From: Candidatus Limimorpha equi
Lineage (GTDB): Bacteria > Bacteroidota > Bacteroidia > Bacteroidales > F082
Direction of reading: 5' to 3'
Length of the DNA stretch: 12,858 nucleotides
Assembly: GCA_018065885.1 (NCBI GenBank)
Contig: JAGHSL010000011.1
Span: 1 to 12,858, forward strand
Shown here: piece after piece, positions 7,851-12,858 of the stretch
Layout of the letters: the number at the start of each line of letters is the position of its first letter
Numbering within the stretch: position 1 is the stretch's first letter
Position numbers and translations under genes: made by a program
The notes under the pieces: generated by a model
Told to the model about the DNA's origin: nothing
Seen by the model: the letters and a program-made list of their open reading frames with translations, nothing else
The model's database searches: none

Positions 7851-7877
7851 TACTTTTGCAAAGTCTCGTTATAACGA
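7851..7877 (+). promoter_or_regulatory. -7 element plus perfect 12-bp palindrome before the toxin-like gene
   Basis: TACTTTTG at 7851-7858 fits TAnnTTTG. Eight bases later tcgttataacga (7866-7877) is a perfect palindrome lying where transcription should start, and it ends 8 bp before the ATG at 7886. The position suits an operator for the HTH protein encoded by the second gene (autoregulation). No clear -33 TTTG is present. Confidence 0.55.
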
Positions 7878-7885
7878 TAGTTTTT

Positions 7886-8563
7886 ATGGATAATATTATC
7901 ATATATCATGGTTCGACTAAAATTATTGAGAAGCCGATTTTAGGCTTTGGAAATCCGAAAAACGATTACGGATTAGGGTTTTATTGCACCAAAAACATTG
8001 AACTTGCAAAGGAATGGGCGGTAACCGAACGGAACGATGGCTTTGTCAACAGCTATGAATTCGACCTGAAGGGAATGAATATCCTCTATCTGAATAGAAA
8101 GCCTTATCATATCTTGAATTGGCTTTCTATATTGCTGAAAAACAGAACTTTTGTCTTGTCACAAGGACTCCCTTCTGAAGCTAAGGCATATCTGTTGGAT
8201 GAATTCTTGCCCAACTACGAGCCGTACGACTTGATTGTTGGTTATCGTGCCGACGATTCCTATTTTTCGTTTGCCAACGCTTTCCTAAACAACACAATCT
8301 CGTTGGAACAATTGCGCAAAGCCATGTTTTTAGGCAAATTAGGCGAACAAGTGGTGCTGAAAAGCGAAAAAGCTTTTTCGTGCCTCACCTTTAAGGAAAG
8401 TATTTCCATAGATAGCAGCCAATATTATCCAAAACGGCAGGCACGCGACAGGCAAGCCCGGGAGGATTTTCAGAAAGAGAAACTATCGTCTTCTCCTGAT
8501 GATGCTATCTATATGATTGATATTCTGCGACAAAAATGGACCAACGATGACCCACGCCTATAA
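7886..8563 (+). CDS. DUF3990-family putative ADP-ribosyltransferase toxin
   Basis: I take the ATG at 7886 (225 aa, MDNIIIYHGS), because an upstream TTG at 7856 overlaps the -7 element. The protein shows the DUF3990 pattern: IIYHGS with His8, a glycine-rich DYGLGFYCT with Tyr33, VGYRADDSYFSFANAF at about 118-133, and LGKLGEQVVLKSEKA with Glu154 near 149-163. His, Tyr and Glu at these places are consistent with the H-Y-E signature of the ADP-ribosyltransferase fold. The target (protein, nucleic acid or small molecule) is unknown. The C-terminus is charged and probably flexible (QARDRQAREDFQKEK). It overlaps the next gene by 17 bp, so the two are translationally coupled. The pairing with an XRE-type regulator suggests a toxin-antitoxin module with the toxin gene first. 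Family membership is fairly firm; the toxic activity is inferred. Confidence 0.82.
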   Translation: MDNIIIYHGSTKIIEKPILGFGNPKNDYGLGFYCTKNIELAKEWAVTERNDGFVNSYEFDLKGMNILYLNRKPYHILNWLSILLKNRTFVLSQGLPSEAKAYLLDEFLPNYEPYDLIVGYRADDSYFSFANAFLNNTISLEQLRKAMFLGKLGEQVVLKSEKAFSCLTFKESISIDSSQYYPKRQARDRQAREDFQKEKLSSSPDDAIYMIDILRQKWTNDDPRL

Positions 8564-9191
8564 CCAGTTGTATCTCGAAGATGCCATGAACAACCTCGGT
8601 TCGATGCTCGACTGTGCCGTCCATGCAGCGCATTGCAACTTGTTTGACTTTTATGACATGTTCCTTTCCAGTGGTGTCGCCACCCAAATGCAAGCTGGAA
8701 ATCCACGTTATCTCTGTGGACTTTCAGGGATGGAATTGATGCAACTCGTATTGAAAAGGTCAACTGACAAAGTTGTGGCAATTAAGGAATATCGGCCATT
8801 CGACCGCACACCTGAATATTGGGCTGGTTGGATTGTAGCTTATTACCAATGGCATAGCGCATATACGTTCTCTTTTATCCAAAAGAATGGATTGGATATT
8901 GGAACCATTCTTTCACTCTACTCAGCCCTGCACGAAGCCGACCTTTCAAAGTTCGTTCAAATCGCCGATGAGCGCATCAAACAGCAAAAAGATTCGCGCA
9001 AAAACATGCTGAAAACCATTCGGAAGCAGTCGCATCTTACCCAAAGCGAACTTGCCGAACAGTCAGGAGTGACCCTTCGCATGATTCAGGCATACGAACA
9101 AGGCGACCAAGACATACTGAAAGCAGAGGTACGCACGGTCTTTGCCCTGTCGAGAGTGTTGGGCTGTGCGCCAGAGGTGATTTGCAGCTGA
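8547..9191 (+). CDS. putative antitoxin with N-terminal helical domain and C-terminal XRE helix-turn-helix
   Basis: The 214-aa protein starts at the ATG at 8547 (MTHAYNQLYLEDAMNNLGSM), inside the 3' end of the toxin-like gene. Residues 1-145 form a domain I know only as a pattern: GNPRYLCGLSGMELM around 51-65, then PEYWAGWIVAYYQWHSAYTF around 89-108 and ALHEADLSKFV near 127-137. Residues 153-208 are an XRE/Cro-type HTH with LTQSELAEQSGVTLRMIQAYEQG, in which the recognition helix is GVTLRMIQAYE. The likely role is to bind and neutralise the DUF3990 protein through the N-terminal part and to repress the operon through the HTH, perhaps at the palindrome 7866-7877. Overlap, co-direction and the HTH support this; no direct evidence exists. 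No signal peptide or membrane segment is seen. Confidence 0.8.
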   Translation: MTHAYNQLYLEDAMNNLGSMLDCAVHAAHCNLFDFYDMFLSSGVATQMQAGNPRYLCGLSGMELMQLVLKRSTDKVVAIKEYRPFDRTPEYWAGWIVAYYQWHSAYTFSFIQKNGLDIGTILSLYSALHEADLSKFVQIADERIKQQKDSRKNMLKTIRKQSHLTQSELAEQSGVTLRMIQAYEQGDQDILKAEVRTVFALSRVLGCAPEVICS

Positions 9192-9232
9192 AACATGGAT
9201 TTCGCTGCGCTATGTTTGCTGAATGGATACCT

Positions 9233-9303
9233 TGTAGGGACGCATCGCGTGCGTCCGCAAACGAAAAAGAACAAAAAAAGGACGCACGCAGTGCGTCCCT
9301 ACA
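9233..9303. repeat. REP-like double hairpin (inverted pair)
   Basis: Two 24-base arms (9233-9256 and 9280-9303) are inverted copies differing at two central bases. Each arm is itself a hairpin with stem ggacgca/tgcgtcc and a 5-base loop. The outer gtaggg/ccctac closes the pair. This is the layout of a REP/BIME-type intergenic element. Confidence 0.75.
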
Positions 9304-9313
9304 AACCAAAACA

Positions 9314-9337
9314 GGAGGTGCGGAAAACCACACCTCC
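9314..9337 (-). terminator. hairpin terminator, probably of the T9SS-domain gene
   Basis: ggaggtg and cacctcc form a stem that continues through one mismatch to gg/cc around an AAAA loop. On the minus strand it starts 40 bases after the TAA of the sorting-domain gene and is followed by TGTTTTGGTTTG. Confidence 0.6.
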
Positions 9338-9377
9338 CGAAAAATGAATGTCTGTCTTTTACTTTATGCGGATGGCC

Positions 9378-9563
9378 TTATTCCACAACAATCTTCTGTA
9401 CCAAACCATTCACCTGCACGAAATACATTCCCGCAGGCAGTTCAATCATCTGCTTGCCATCGATTTCCATTTCCTTTACGGTTTGGCCGAGGGCGTTGCT
9501 GATGACCACCTTGCCTGTGCCCGAAACGGTGAACTGGCCGTGGGCTGGAGCGTGAAGTCGCAC
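9378..9563 (-). pseudogene. 3' remnant of a T9SS cargo gene (type A C-terminal sorting domain)
   Basis: About 60 codons remain, ending in TAA at 9378-9380. The peptide contains GKVVISNALGQTVKEMEIDG, then IELPAGMYFVQVNGLVQKIVV. This is the type A C-terminal sorting domain (Por secretion domain) that directs exported proteins through the type IX secretion system to the cell surface. In the cargo protein it would sit at the end of a much longer polypeptide. Here the open frame ends upstream at a stop (9582-9584) inside transposase sequence, so everything upstream of the sorting domain is gone and there is no signal peptide. The junction to IS982 sequence is somewhere near 9555-9566. The ATG at 9561-9563 is probably accidental. 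Identity of the domain is good; that it is a remnant rather than a complete gene follows from the missing body. Confidence 0.8.
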
Positions 9564-10177
9564 TGCTGCTGCTCGTATTCGTCAAGCACGTGCTTTTGGG
9601 CAAGTGTACGGGCATCAGCTTCGTGGATTCCACATCCATGCGGGTGTGCAAAAACCAGCGCATACACTGCCACAAGGTGTTCAAGGGCATCGCCGCCCGC
9701 GGGAAGTGCTCGATGGGGTGGTTCTTCGGATTTAAGCTGCACCTGATCATCAACGAGAAGGGCGAAATCCTCTCCTTCATGTTCACTCCAGCCGACGTTG
9801 ACGACCGCGAGCCGCTGAAGTCCATGGACTTCGTGAAGGAGATTTACGGGAAGCTGGTCGCAGACAAAGGCTACATATCAAAAGAGCTGTTCCAGGAACT
9901 GTTTGTCGACGGCATTCAGCTGATAACCAAGGTGAAGAACAAAATGAAGAACTGCCTGATGAGCGTCTCCGACAAGATACTGCTTCGCAAAAGGGCGGTC
10001 ATCGAGTCGGTCAACGACGAACTGAAGAACATCGCGCAGCTGGAACATTCGAGACACCGCTCGTTCAACAACTTCATCGTCAACGCCGTCGCCGCCATCG
10101 CCGCATACTGCTTCTTCCCCAAGAAGCCATCTATCTCAATTGAAACCTATTCCGATAACCAATTGACTATCTTTTGA
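9563..10177 (+). pseudogene. IS982-family transposase, N-terminus missing
   Basis: The open frame continues from a stop at 9530 and shows transposase similarity from about 9566 (LLLLVFVKHVLLGKCTGISF); a GTG at 9590 is the first listed start. From that GTG, 195 residues are present where IS982 transposases have about 290, so roughly the first third is lost. The DDE catalytic residues all remain: Asp13 in ISFVDSTS, Asp92 in LVADKGYIS and Glu139 in RKRAVIESVNDELKN. RIHCHKVFKGIAARGK and GWFFGFKLHLIIN are typical of the family. The lost N-terminal DNA-binding part and the absent left terminal repeat make it inactive. The sequence looks more GC-rich than its neighbours, in keeping with foreign origin. 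It is transcribed toward the lipoprotein operon. Confidence 0.88.
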
Positions 10178-10200
10178 TTACTTATATCGAACTCACGTTA
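10039..10200 (+). repeat. 162-bp direct repeat, copy 1 (3' end of the IS)
   Basis: It matches 12110-12271 over its full length with one difference (t at 10080, c at 12151). It covers the last ~46 codons of the transposase and the IS right end. Confidence 0.95.
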
Positions 10201-10208
10201 AATTATTA

Positions 10209-11192
10209 TTATTCTTCCTCTTTGACAAGGCGGAACATATAACTGACCTCGCCTTCGTCGATGACGGAAAGAATGTCGTACTTTTTCGTTTGTGAATAAT
10301 AACCGGCTTTTTCGCATTTGACCTCAATTTGGACATTGCCGGCATTATTATAAGTTAAACCCTTGATATTCAAAGTCTCCGTAGTTTCGTAAGGAGTCGT
10401 TTCGCAATATTTGTAGTTTTGCTGTTTCACATCGGGGGTCTTTGAAATGACACGCCAATAGACATCGGCTCCTTGTGGACGGGAATTGATGTTCCAGTGC
10501 ACTGTCAGATGTTCCAATGCTGTATTTCCTTCGCCATTCACCTGTTTGTTGGCCTCCTGTTGAGGAGAATTGGCGCGATGAAGAAAATAAGCTATCCTGT
10601 CCCAATCGATATCTTCCAATGCAGCAACGTATGCGTTATTAATCACTTGATTTGCAACACTATATGCTGAAGGACTGCCCGACATGGTTGCACGACCGAC
10701 AATTTCGATGTTAGGGTAAACCAACTTATGACTGTGGTCATACACTTCCAAATTCATCATGACGGTTCCGTTCCAACCAACACCGCTAAGATAATCGACA
10801 TGAAATTCACCTATTTTGAGTTGCATCATATAGTCGGTCGCGACATCGGAATCTAAATTGAAGCCCATTGTGCGCATATAGCGACGGGTACTTTCCGAAA
10901 CGAAGGAAGAAACGTTTGGATTCACCTGAACCTGCGAAATGCCCATCAACATCGCATCGTTTTTTTGAATAAGTTTCGTGTTAGTTCTATTGTCCTGAAC
11001 GTTTAATCTGATGCCGTAATCCAAATTAACATATTTGTTGGCCTGTGCGTCTCTCACCAATGCTAAATTGATAGTAACCGGTTGTTCTTCAACTAGTTGT
11101 TGGCGTGCAGGTTGCTTTATAGATTGATTGAGAGTAGAACACGAACTCATCAAAATAGCACTGAGGACTATTGTTAAAACAGATTGTCTCAT
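10209..11192 (-). CDS. lipoprotein with a YajG-like domain and a C-terminal PEGA-like domain
   Basis: The 327-aa protein starts MRQSVLTIVLSAILMSSCST: a short signal peptide with lipobox MSSC and Cys18 as the lipidated residue, so it should be an outer-envelope lipoprotein. Residues about 40-205 follow the pattern of YajG-type lipoproteins: YGIRLNVQDNRTNTKLI, then SESTRRYMRTMGFNLDSD and DYMMQLKIGEFHVDYL, ending in VANQVINNAYVAALEDI. Residues about 230-325 (WNINSRPQGADVYWRV, TTPYETTETLNIKGL, VKCEKAGYYSQTKKY) resemble a PEGA surface-layer-like beta domain. No enzyme motif is seen. It is the second gene of a two-gene operon, 15 bp after the first lipoprotein gene. Its TAA ends only 8 bp from the IS right end, with no terminator between. 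Domain names are pattern-based inference. Confidence 0.72.
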   Translation of the reverse strand: MRQSVLTIVLSAILMSSCSTLNQSIKQPARQQLVEEQPVTINLALVRDAQANKYVNLDYGIRLNVQDNRTNTKLIQKNDAMLMGISQVQVNPNVSSFVSESTRRYMRTMGFNLDSDVATDYMMQLKIGEFHVDYLSGVGWNGTVMMNLEVYDHSHKLVYPNIEIVGRATMSGSPSAYSVANQVINNAYVAALEDIDWDRIAYFLHRANSPQQEANKQVNGEGNTALEHLTVHWNINSRPQGADVYWRVISKTPDVKQQNYKYCETTPYETTETLNIKGLTYNNAGNVQIEVKCEKAGYYSQTKKYDILSVIDEGEVSYMFRLVKEEE

Positions 11193-11207
11193 AATTGTGT
11201 GAAAATA

Positions 11208-11771
11208 TTATTTATTTGTATTGATCTTTACGACTTTGGCAGAGGCTGTAGTTGTGAAAACAAGTGTCTTTCCCTGCTGCATGACGTTTGTTGACACAAT
11301 AGGTTCAATGAGGGCGTCTCCGCCTACTGCTTTGCATTGGTTTATCAAGCGATAAAAAGCGAAATGGCGTGCGTACCATTCAGGATCCATACACAAAGAC
11401 ATAGTTCCGTAATCATTTGACAGATAGCCGAAATATGCAATACCGTCAAAACCATACAACAGCCATTTTTTCTCTGCATCTTTCTTGTTTTTTTGCGATG
11501 CTTCAATAAAACATCTATAAAGCACTGAAAATTCATTATTTTGTTCTCTAATTGAAATTTCATCCTCCGATTCTTGATAAACAAATGTTGCTTCTGCAGT
11601 AACATCTTTCAGAATGGTATAGTCATTTCTATCTAAGTTTAATTCATCAAATCTAACCGTATTAATCGTATTAGAAGCTTTCGGAACATACTGTAGATTT
11701 TTTTCTTGCACACTACAAGAAGTCAGGAATGCTGCACTCAAGATAACAGCTAAGTAAACTAATTTTTTCAT
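11208..11771 (-). CDS. small lipoprotein, possibly DUF6567-like
   Basis: I choose the ATG at 11769-11771 (187 aa, MKKLVYLAVILSAAFLTSCS) because it begins a clean lipoprotein signal peptide with lipobox LTSC and Cys19. An in-frame ATG 33 bases upstream would add an odd polar extension. The mature part has NTVRFDELNLDRNDYTILKD, then AEATFVYQ, and ends with KAVGGDALIEPIVSTNV and VFTTTASAKVVKINTNK. This layout, a beta-strand start followed by a late GGDALI(E/N) motif and a final hydrophobic strand, resembles small Bacteroidetes lipoproteins of the DUF6567 type; I am not certain of the family. It is the first gene of the operon with the 327-aa lipoprotein. No strong TAnnTTTG element precedes it (nearest is TACTTTTT on the minus strand near 11839-11846). 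Confidence 0.72.
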   Translation of the reverse strand: MKKLVYLAVILSAAFLTSCSVQEKNLQYVPKASNTINTVRFDELNLDRNDYTILKDVTAEATFVYQESEDEISIREQNNEFSVLYRCFIEASQKNKKDAEKKWLLYGFDGIAYFGYLSNDYGTMSLCMDPEWYARHFAFYRLINQCKAVGGDALIEPIVSTNVMQQGKTLVFTTTASAKVVKINTNK

Positions 11772-11875
11772 TTTGAAATAATTTTGTCTGTTTTTCTTAC
11801 TCACTTATCGGCTTTTCAGATACTCCGTATGCTCCGAAAAAGTAAAAAGCATATACACGAAAAAAGCGTGGAGCA

Positions 11876-12047
11876 ATTTAGCCGTATTTTGACATTTTGA
11901 GGTCCTGAACTTACCTTAACGAATCAAATTACACACAAATGCCCACACAATTGCGTGAGCGTCAATATGCATGTGCTTGATTCGTTAATAACATTTGAAA
12001 TTGTTCAGGTTCCAAAATGTCAAGTAATGCTTATAACGCTAATTTTC
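11876..12047. repeat. long imperfect palindrome (possible MITE or cruciform element)
   Basis: Outer arms 11890-11910 and 12003-12022 are inverted copies (10 plus 7 matching bases with a bulge). Inner arms ttaacgaatcaa (11916-11927) and ttgattcgttaa (11977-11988) are perfect over 12 bp. A near-palindrome cacacaattgcgtg (11944-11957) lies in the centre. Weaker pairing may extend outward to about 11876 and 12047. The surrounding 300 bases (11805-12109) contain no convincing gene. Confidence 0.7.
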
Positions 12048-12109
12048 TATTTCATGGTGTGTATGCTGATACACGTGTTTATCTCATAGGCACAATAAAT
12101 TTTACAGTT

Positions 12110-12271
12110 GCTGGAACATTCGAGACACCGCTCGTTCAACAACTTCATCGCCAACGCCGTCGCCGCCATCGCCGCATACTGCTTCTTCCCCAAGAAGCCA
12201 TCTATCTCAATTGAAACCTATTCCGATAACCAATTGACTATCTTTTGATTACTTATATCGAACTCACGTTA
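12110..12271 (+). mobile_element. 162-bp fragment of the IS982-family element (direct repeat, copy 2)
   Basis: It matches 10039-10200 with one difference. It encodes only the C-terminal end of the transposase and the IS right end. The sequence to its left (to 12109) is not IS-like, so this copy is a remnant in the same orientation as copy 1. The short open frame at 12017-12214 that spans it is accidental. Confidence 0.92.
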
Positions 12272-12653
12272 GTTAGGTTCAGTACTCAGTAGGAATTACG
12301 TTGTCCAATGGTGATATTGGCAGGATGGCATTTATGTCGAGTTCGTTTCCAAACCCCTTTCCACAGCTTCGCCTCCTAAGTCACAGCCCGATGACTGCAA
12401 CTGCCTGTTTTACTTGACTTTCCCGCGAAATGATTAATGAGGCGGAATTGTCCTTTTGAGGCTTATTTCAATCGGGGGCTCTGGAATGCCTTGCACAAAA
12501 TAAGATAGGATACAATTCACGCCTAAAGCGTGAACCATCCGCTATGCTTATTCTCCGTGCATGAAATTTTCCAGATTTCCGATTTAGAGAATAAGAGCGT
12601 CAGCTCTATGTGAACAGGTTGTTGGCCTGTCGTTTTCGTATGTAATACGGGGG
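12272..12653. other. gene-free region with many inverted repeats
   Basis: No convincing open frame was found on either strand. The left half has ccaat/attgg (12305-12309, 12316-12320), agtca/tgact (12379-12383, 12392-12396) and a long-range cgcctc/gaggcg pair (12370-12375, 12439-12444) around it. The right half has five consecutive hairpins described separately. I could not match the region to a tRNA, tmRNA, RNase P RNA or SRP RNA. It may be a structured RNA or the remnant of another mobile element. Confidence 0.45.
12516..12649 (-). ncRNA. candidate structured RNA: five consecutive hairpins behind a promoter
   Basis: In minus-strand order the stems are cgtat/atacg (12637-12649), acagg/cctgt (12614-12630), agagc/gctct (12594-12607), cttattctc/gagaataag (12547-12555 with 12587-12595, 9 perfect pairs) and ttcacgc/gcgtgaa (12516-12534, 7 perfect pairs, 5-base loop). 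The second and third of the listed arms touch each other by two bases. The predicted transcript from the promoter at 12654-12682 would begin in the first hairpin. It could equally be a repeat cluster without transcription. Confidence 0.4.
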
Positions 12654-12682
12654 CAAAAATAGGGATTTTTTCGCTCACTCAA
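12654..12682 (-). promoter_or_regulatory. leftward Bacteroidetes-type promoter without an adjacent gene
   Basis: On the minus strand TTG (12680-12682) and TATTTTTG (12654-12661) are 18 bases apart. The first gene to the left in this orientation starts about 880 bp away (lipoprotein at 11771). The core 12654-12672 equals 5118-5136. Confidence 0.55.
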
Positions 12683-12720
12683 GCGGAAAAACAAAAAAAA
12701 TTGCTAAAAAAACAGTAAAA

Positions 12721-12751
12721 GCAAATGTGCCATGTTCTGCTAAACATTTGC
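12721..12751. repeat. 8-bp inverted repeat in the AT-rich right end
   Basis: gcaaatgt (12721-12728) and acatttgc (12744-12751) are a perfect inverted pair with a 15-base loop. The rest of 12683-12858 is A- or T-rich, carries two copies of ttttgagtg (12809-12817, 12831-12839), and shows no gene. Confidence 0.5.
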
Positions 12752-12858
12752 AGAAAAAGGTTTGAAAAATGAGTAAAATCCAATCAAAAACAAGAAAAAG
12801 CAACTGAATTTTGAGTGTTTTATATTAATATTTTGAGTGATTTTAGGTGTTTTACTTC

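Larger units (their letters stand above)
9563..10200 (+). mobile_element. 5'-truncated IS982-family insertion sequence, right end intact
   Basis: The right boundary at 10200 is set by the second copy, which is identical up to the same base (…actcacgtta) and then diverges. The left boundary is the junction with the T9SS gene, placed at about 9555-9566. No copy of the complementary left end (taacgtgag…) is found in the window. Confidence 0.78.

Noticed and set aside
7856..7885. TTG start at 7856 for the DUF3990 gene
   Set aside because: It overlaps the -7 element, and the ATG at 7886 begins the conserved IIYHGS N-terminus.
9348..9746. 132-codon plus-strand open frame across the T9SS and IS junction
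   Set aside because: Its frame is antisense to the sorting domain and out of frame with the transposase; the product is not a plausible protein.
11772..11804. Upstream ATG for the small lipoprotein
   Set aside because: It would add a polar extension before the signal peptide; the ATG at 11771 gives a normal lipoprotein signal.
12017..12214. 65-codon plus-strand open frame over the IS fragment
   Set aside because: It combines spacer with transposase sequence in the wrong frame and ends in an arginine-rich run.
12272..12653. tRNA, tmRNA, RNase P RNA or group II intron
   Set aside because: I saw no cloverleaf, no tag peptide frame, no RNase P core and no recognisable domain V; a covariance scan is needed to be certain.

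Overview
The window looks like a chromosomal segment of a Bacteroidota bacterium, probably a Bacteroidales lineage with a type IX secretion system (T9SS). The reasons are promoter-like TAnnTTTG elements (mostly TATTTTTG) in front of several genes, A-rich leaders without Shine-Dalgarno sequences, a C-terminal T9SS sorting domain, two lipoproteins with short Bacteroidetes-style signal peptides, and moderate-to-low GC.

Left part (1-5615, all on the minus strand). Read in the direction of transcription it holds a small YqaA/DedA-type membrane protein, a 663-aa biotin-dependent acyl-CoA carboxylase alpha subunit (biotin carboxylase plus biotinyl domain), a 901-aa SF2 helicase with two transmembrane segments behind the helicase core, and the 5' end of an acyl-CoA dehydrogenase. 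The carboxylase and dehydrogenase make sense together in acyl-CoA or branched-chain amino acid catabolism. The helicase between them does not. It lies 21 bp behind the carboxylase stop, in the same frame, has no ATG start, and looks more AT-rich than its neighbours.

Middle part (5616-9377, plus strand). This holds an ATPase_2/DUF234-type ATPase with its own promoter and a 15-bp tandem repeat in the leader, a nitroreductase-family flavoprotein, and an overlapping pair that looks like a toxin-antitoxin module. The pair is a DUF3990 ADP-ribosyltransferase-fold protein followed by a protein with a C-terminal XRE helix-turn-helix. A perfect 12-bp palindrome sits at the predicted transcription start of the pair. 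A REP-like double hairpin and a terminator-like hairpin follow.

Right part (9378-12858). This is a rearranged zone. A T9SS sorting-domain remnant (minus) is joined directly to a 5'-truncated IS982-family transposase (plus). A two-gene lipoprotein operon (minus) is bracketed by two direct copies of the last 162 bp of that insertion sequence, identical except for one base. Beyond the first lipoprotein gene lies a long imperfect palindrome. After the second IS fragment come about 590 bp without a gene. They carry a leftward promoter whose 19-bp core is identical to the one before the carboxylase gene, and five consecutive hairpins, so this stretch may encode a structured RNA or be the remnant of a mobile element.

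The best candidates for something undescribed are the membrane-anchored helicase, the DUF3990/HTH module with its palindrome, and the structured region at 12300-12682. All functional calls rest on motif reading; no database search was run.
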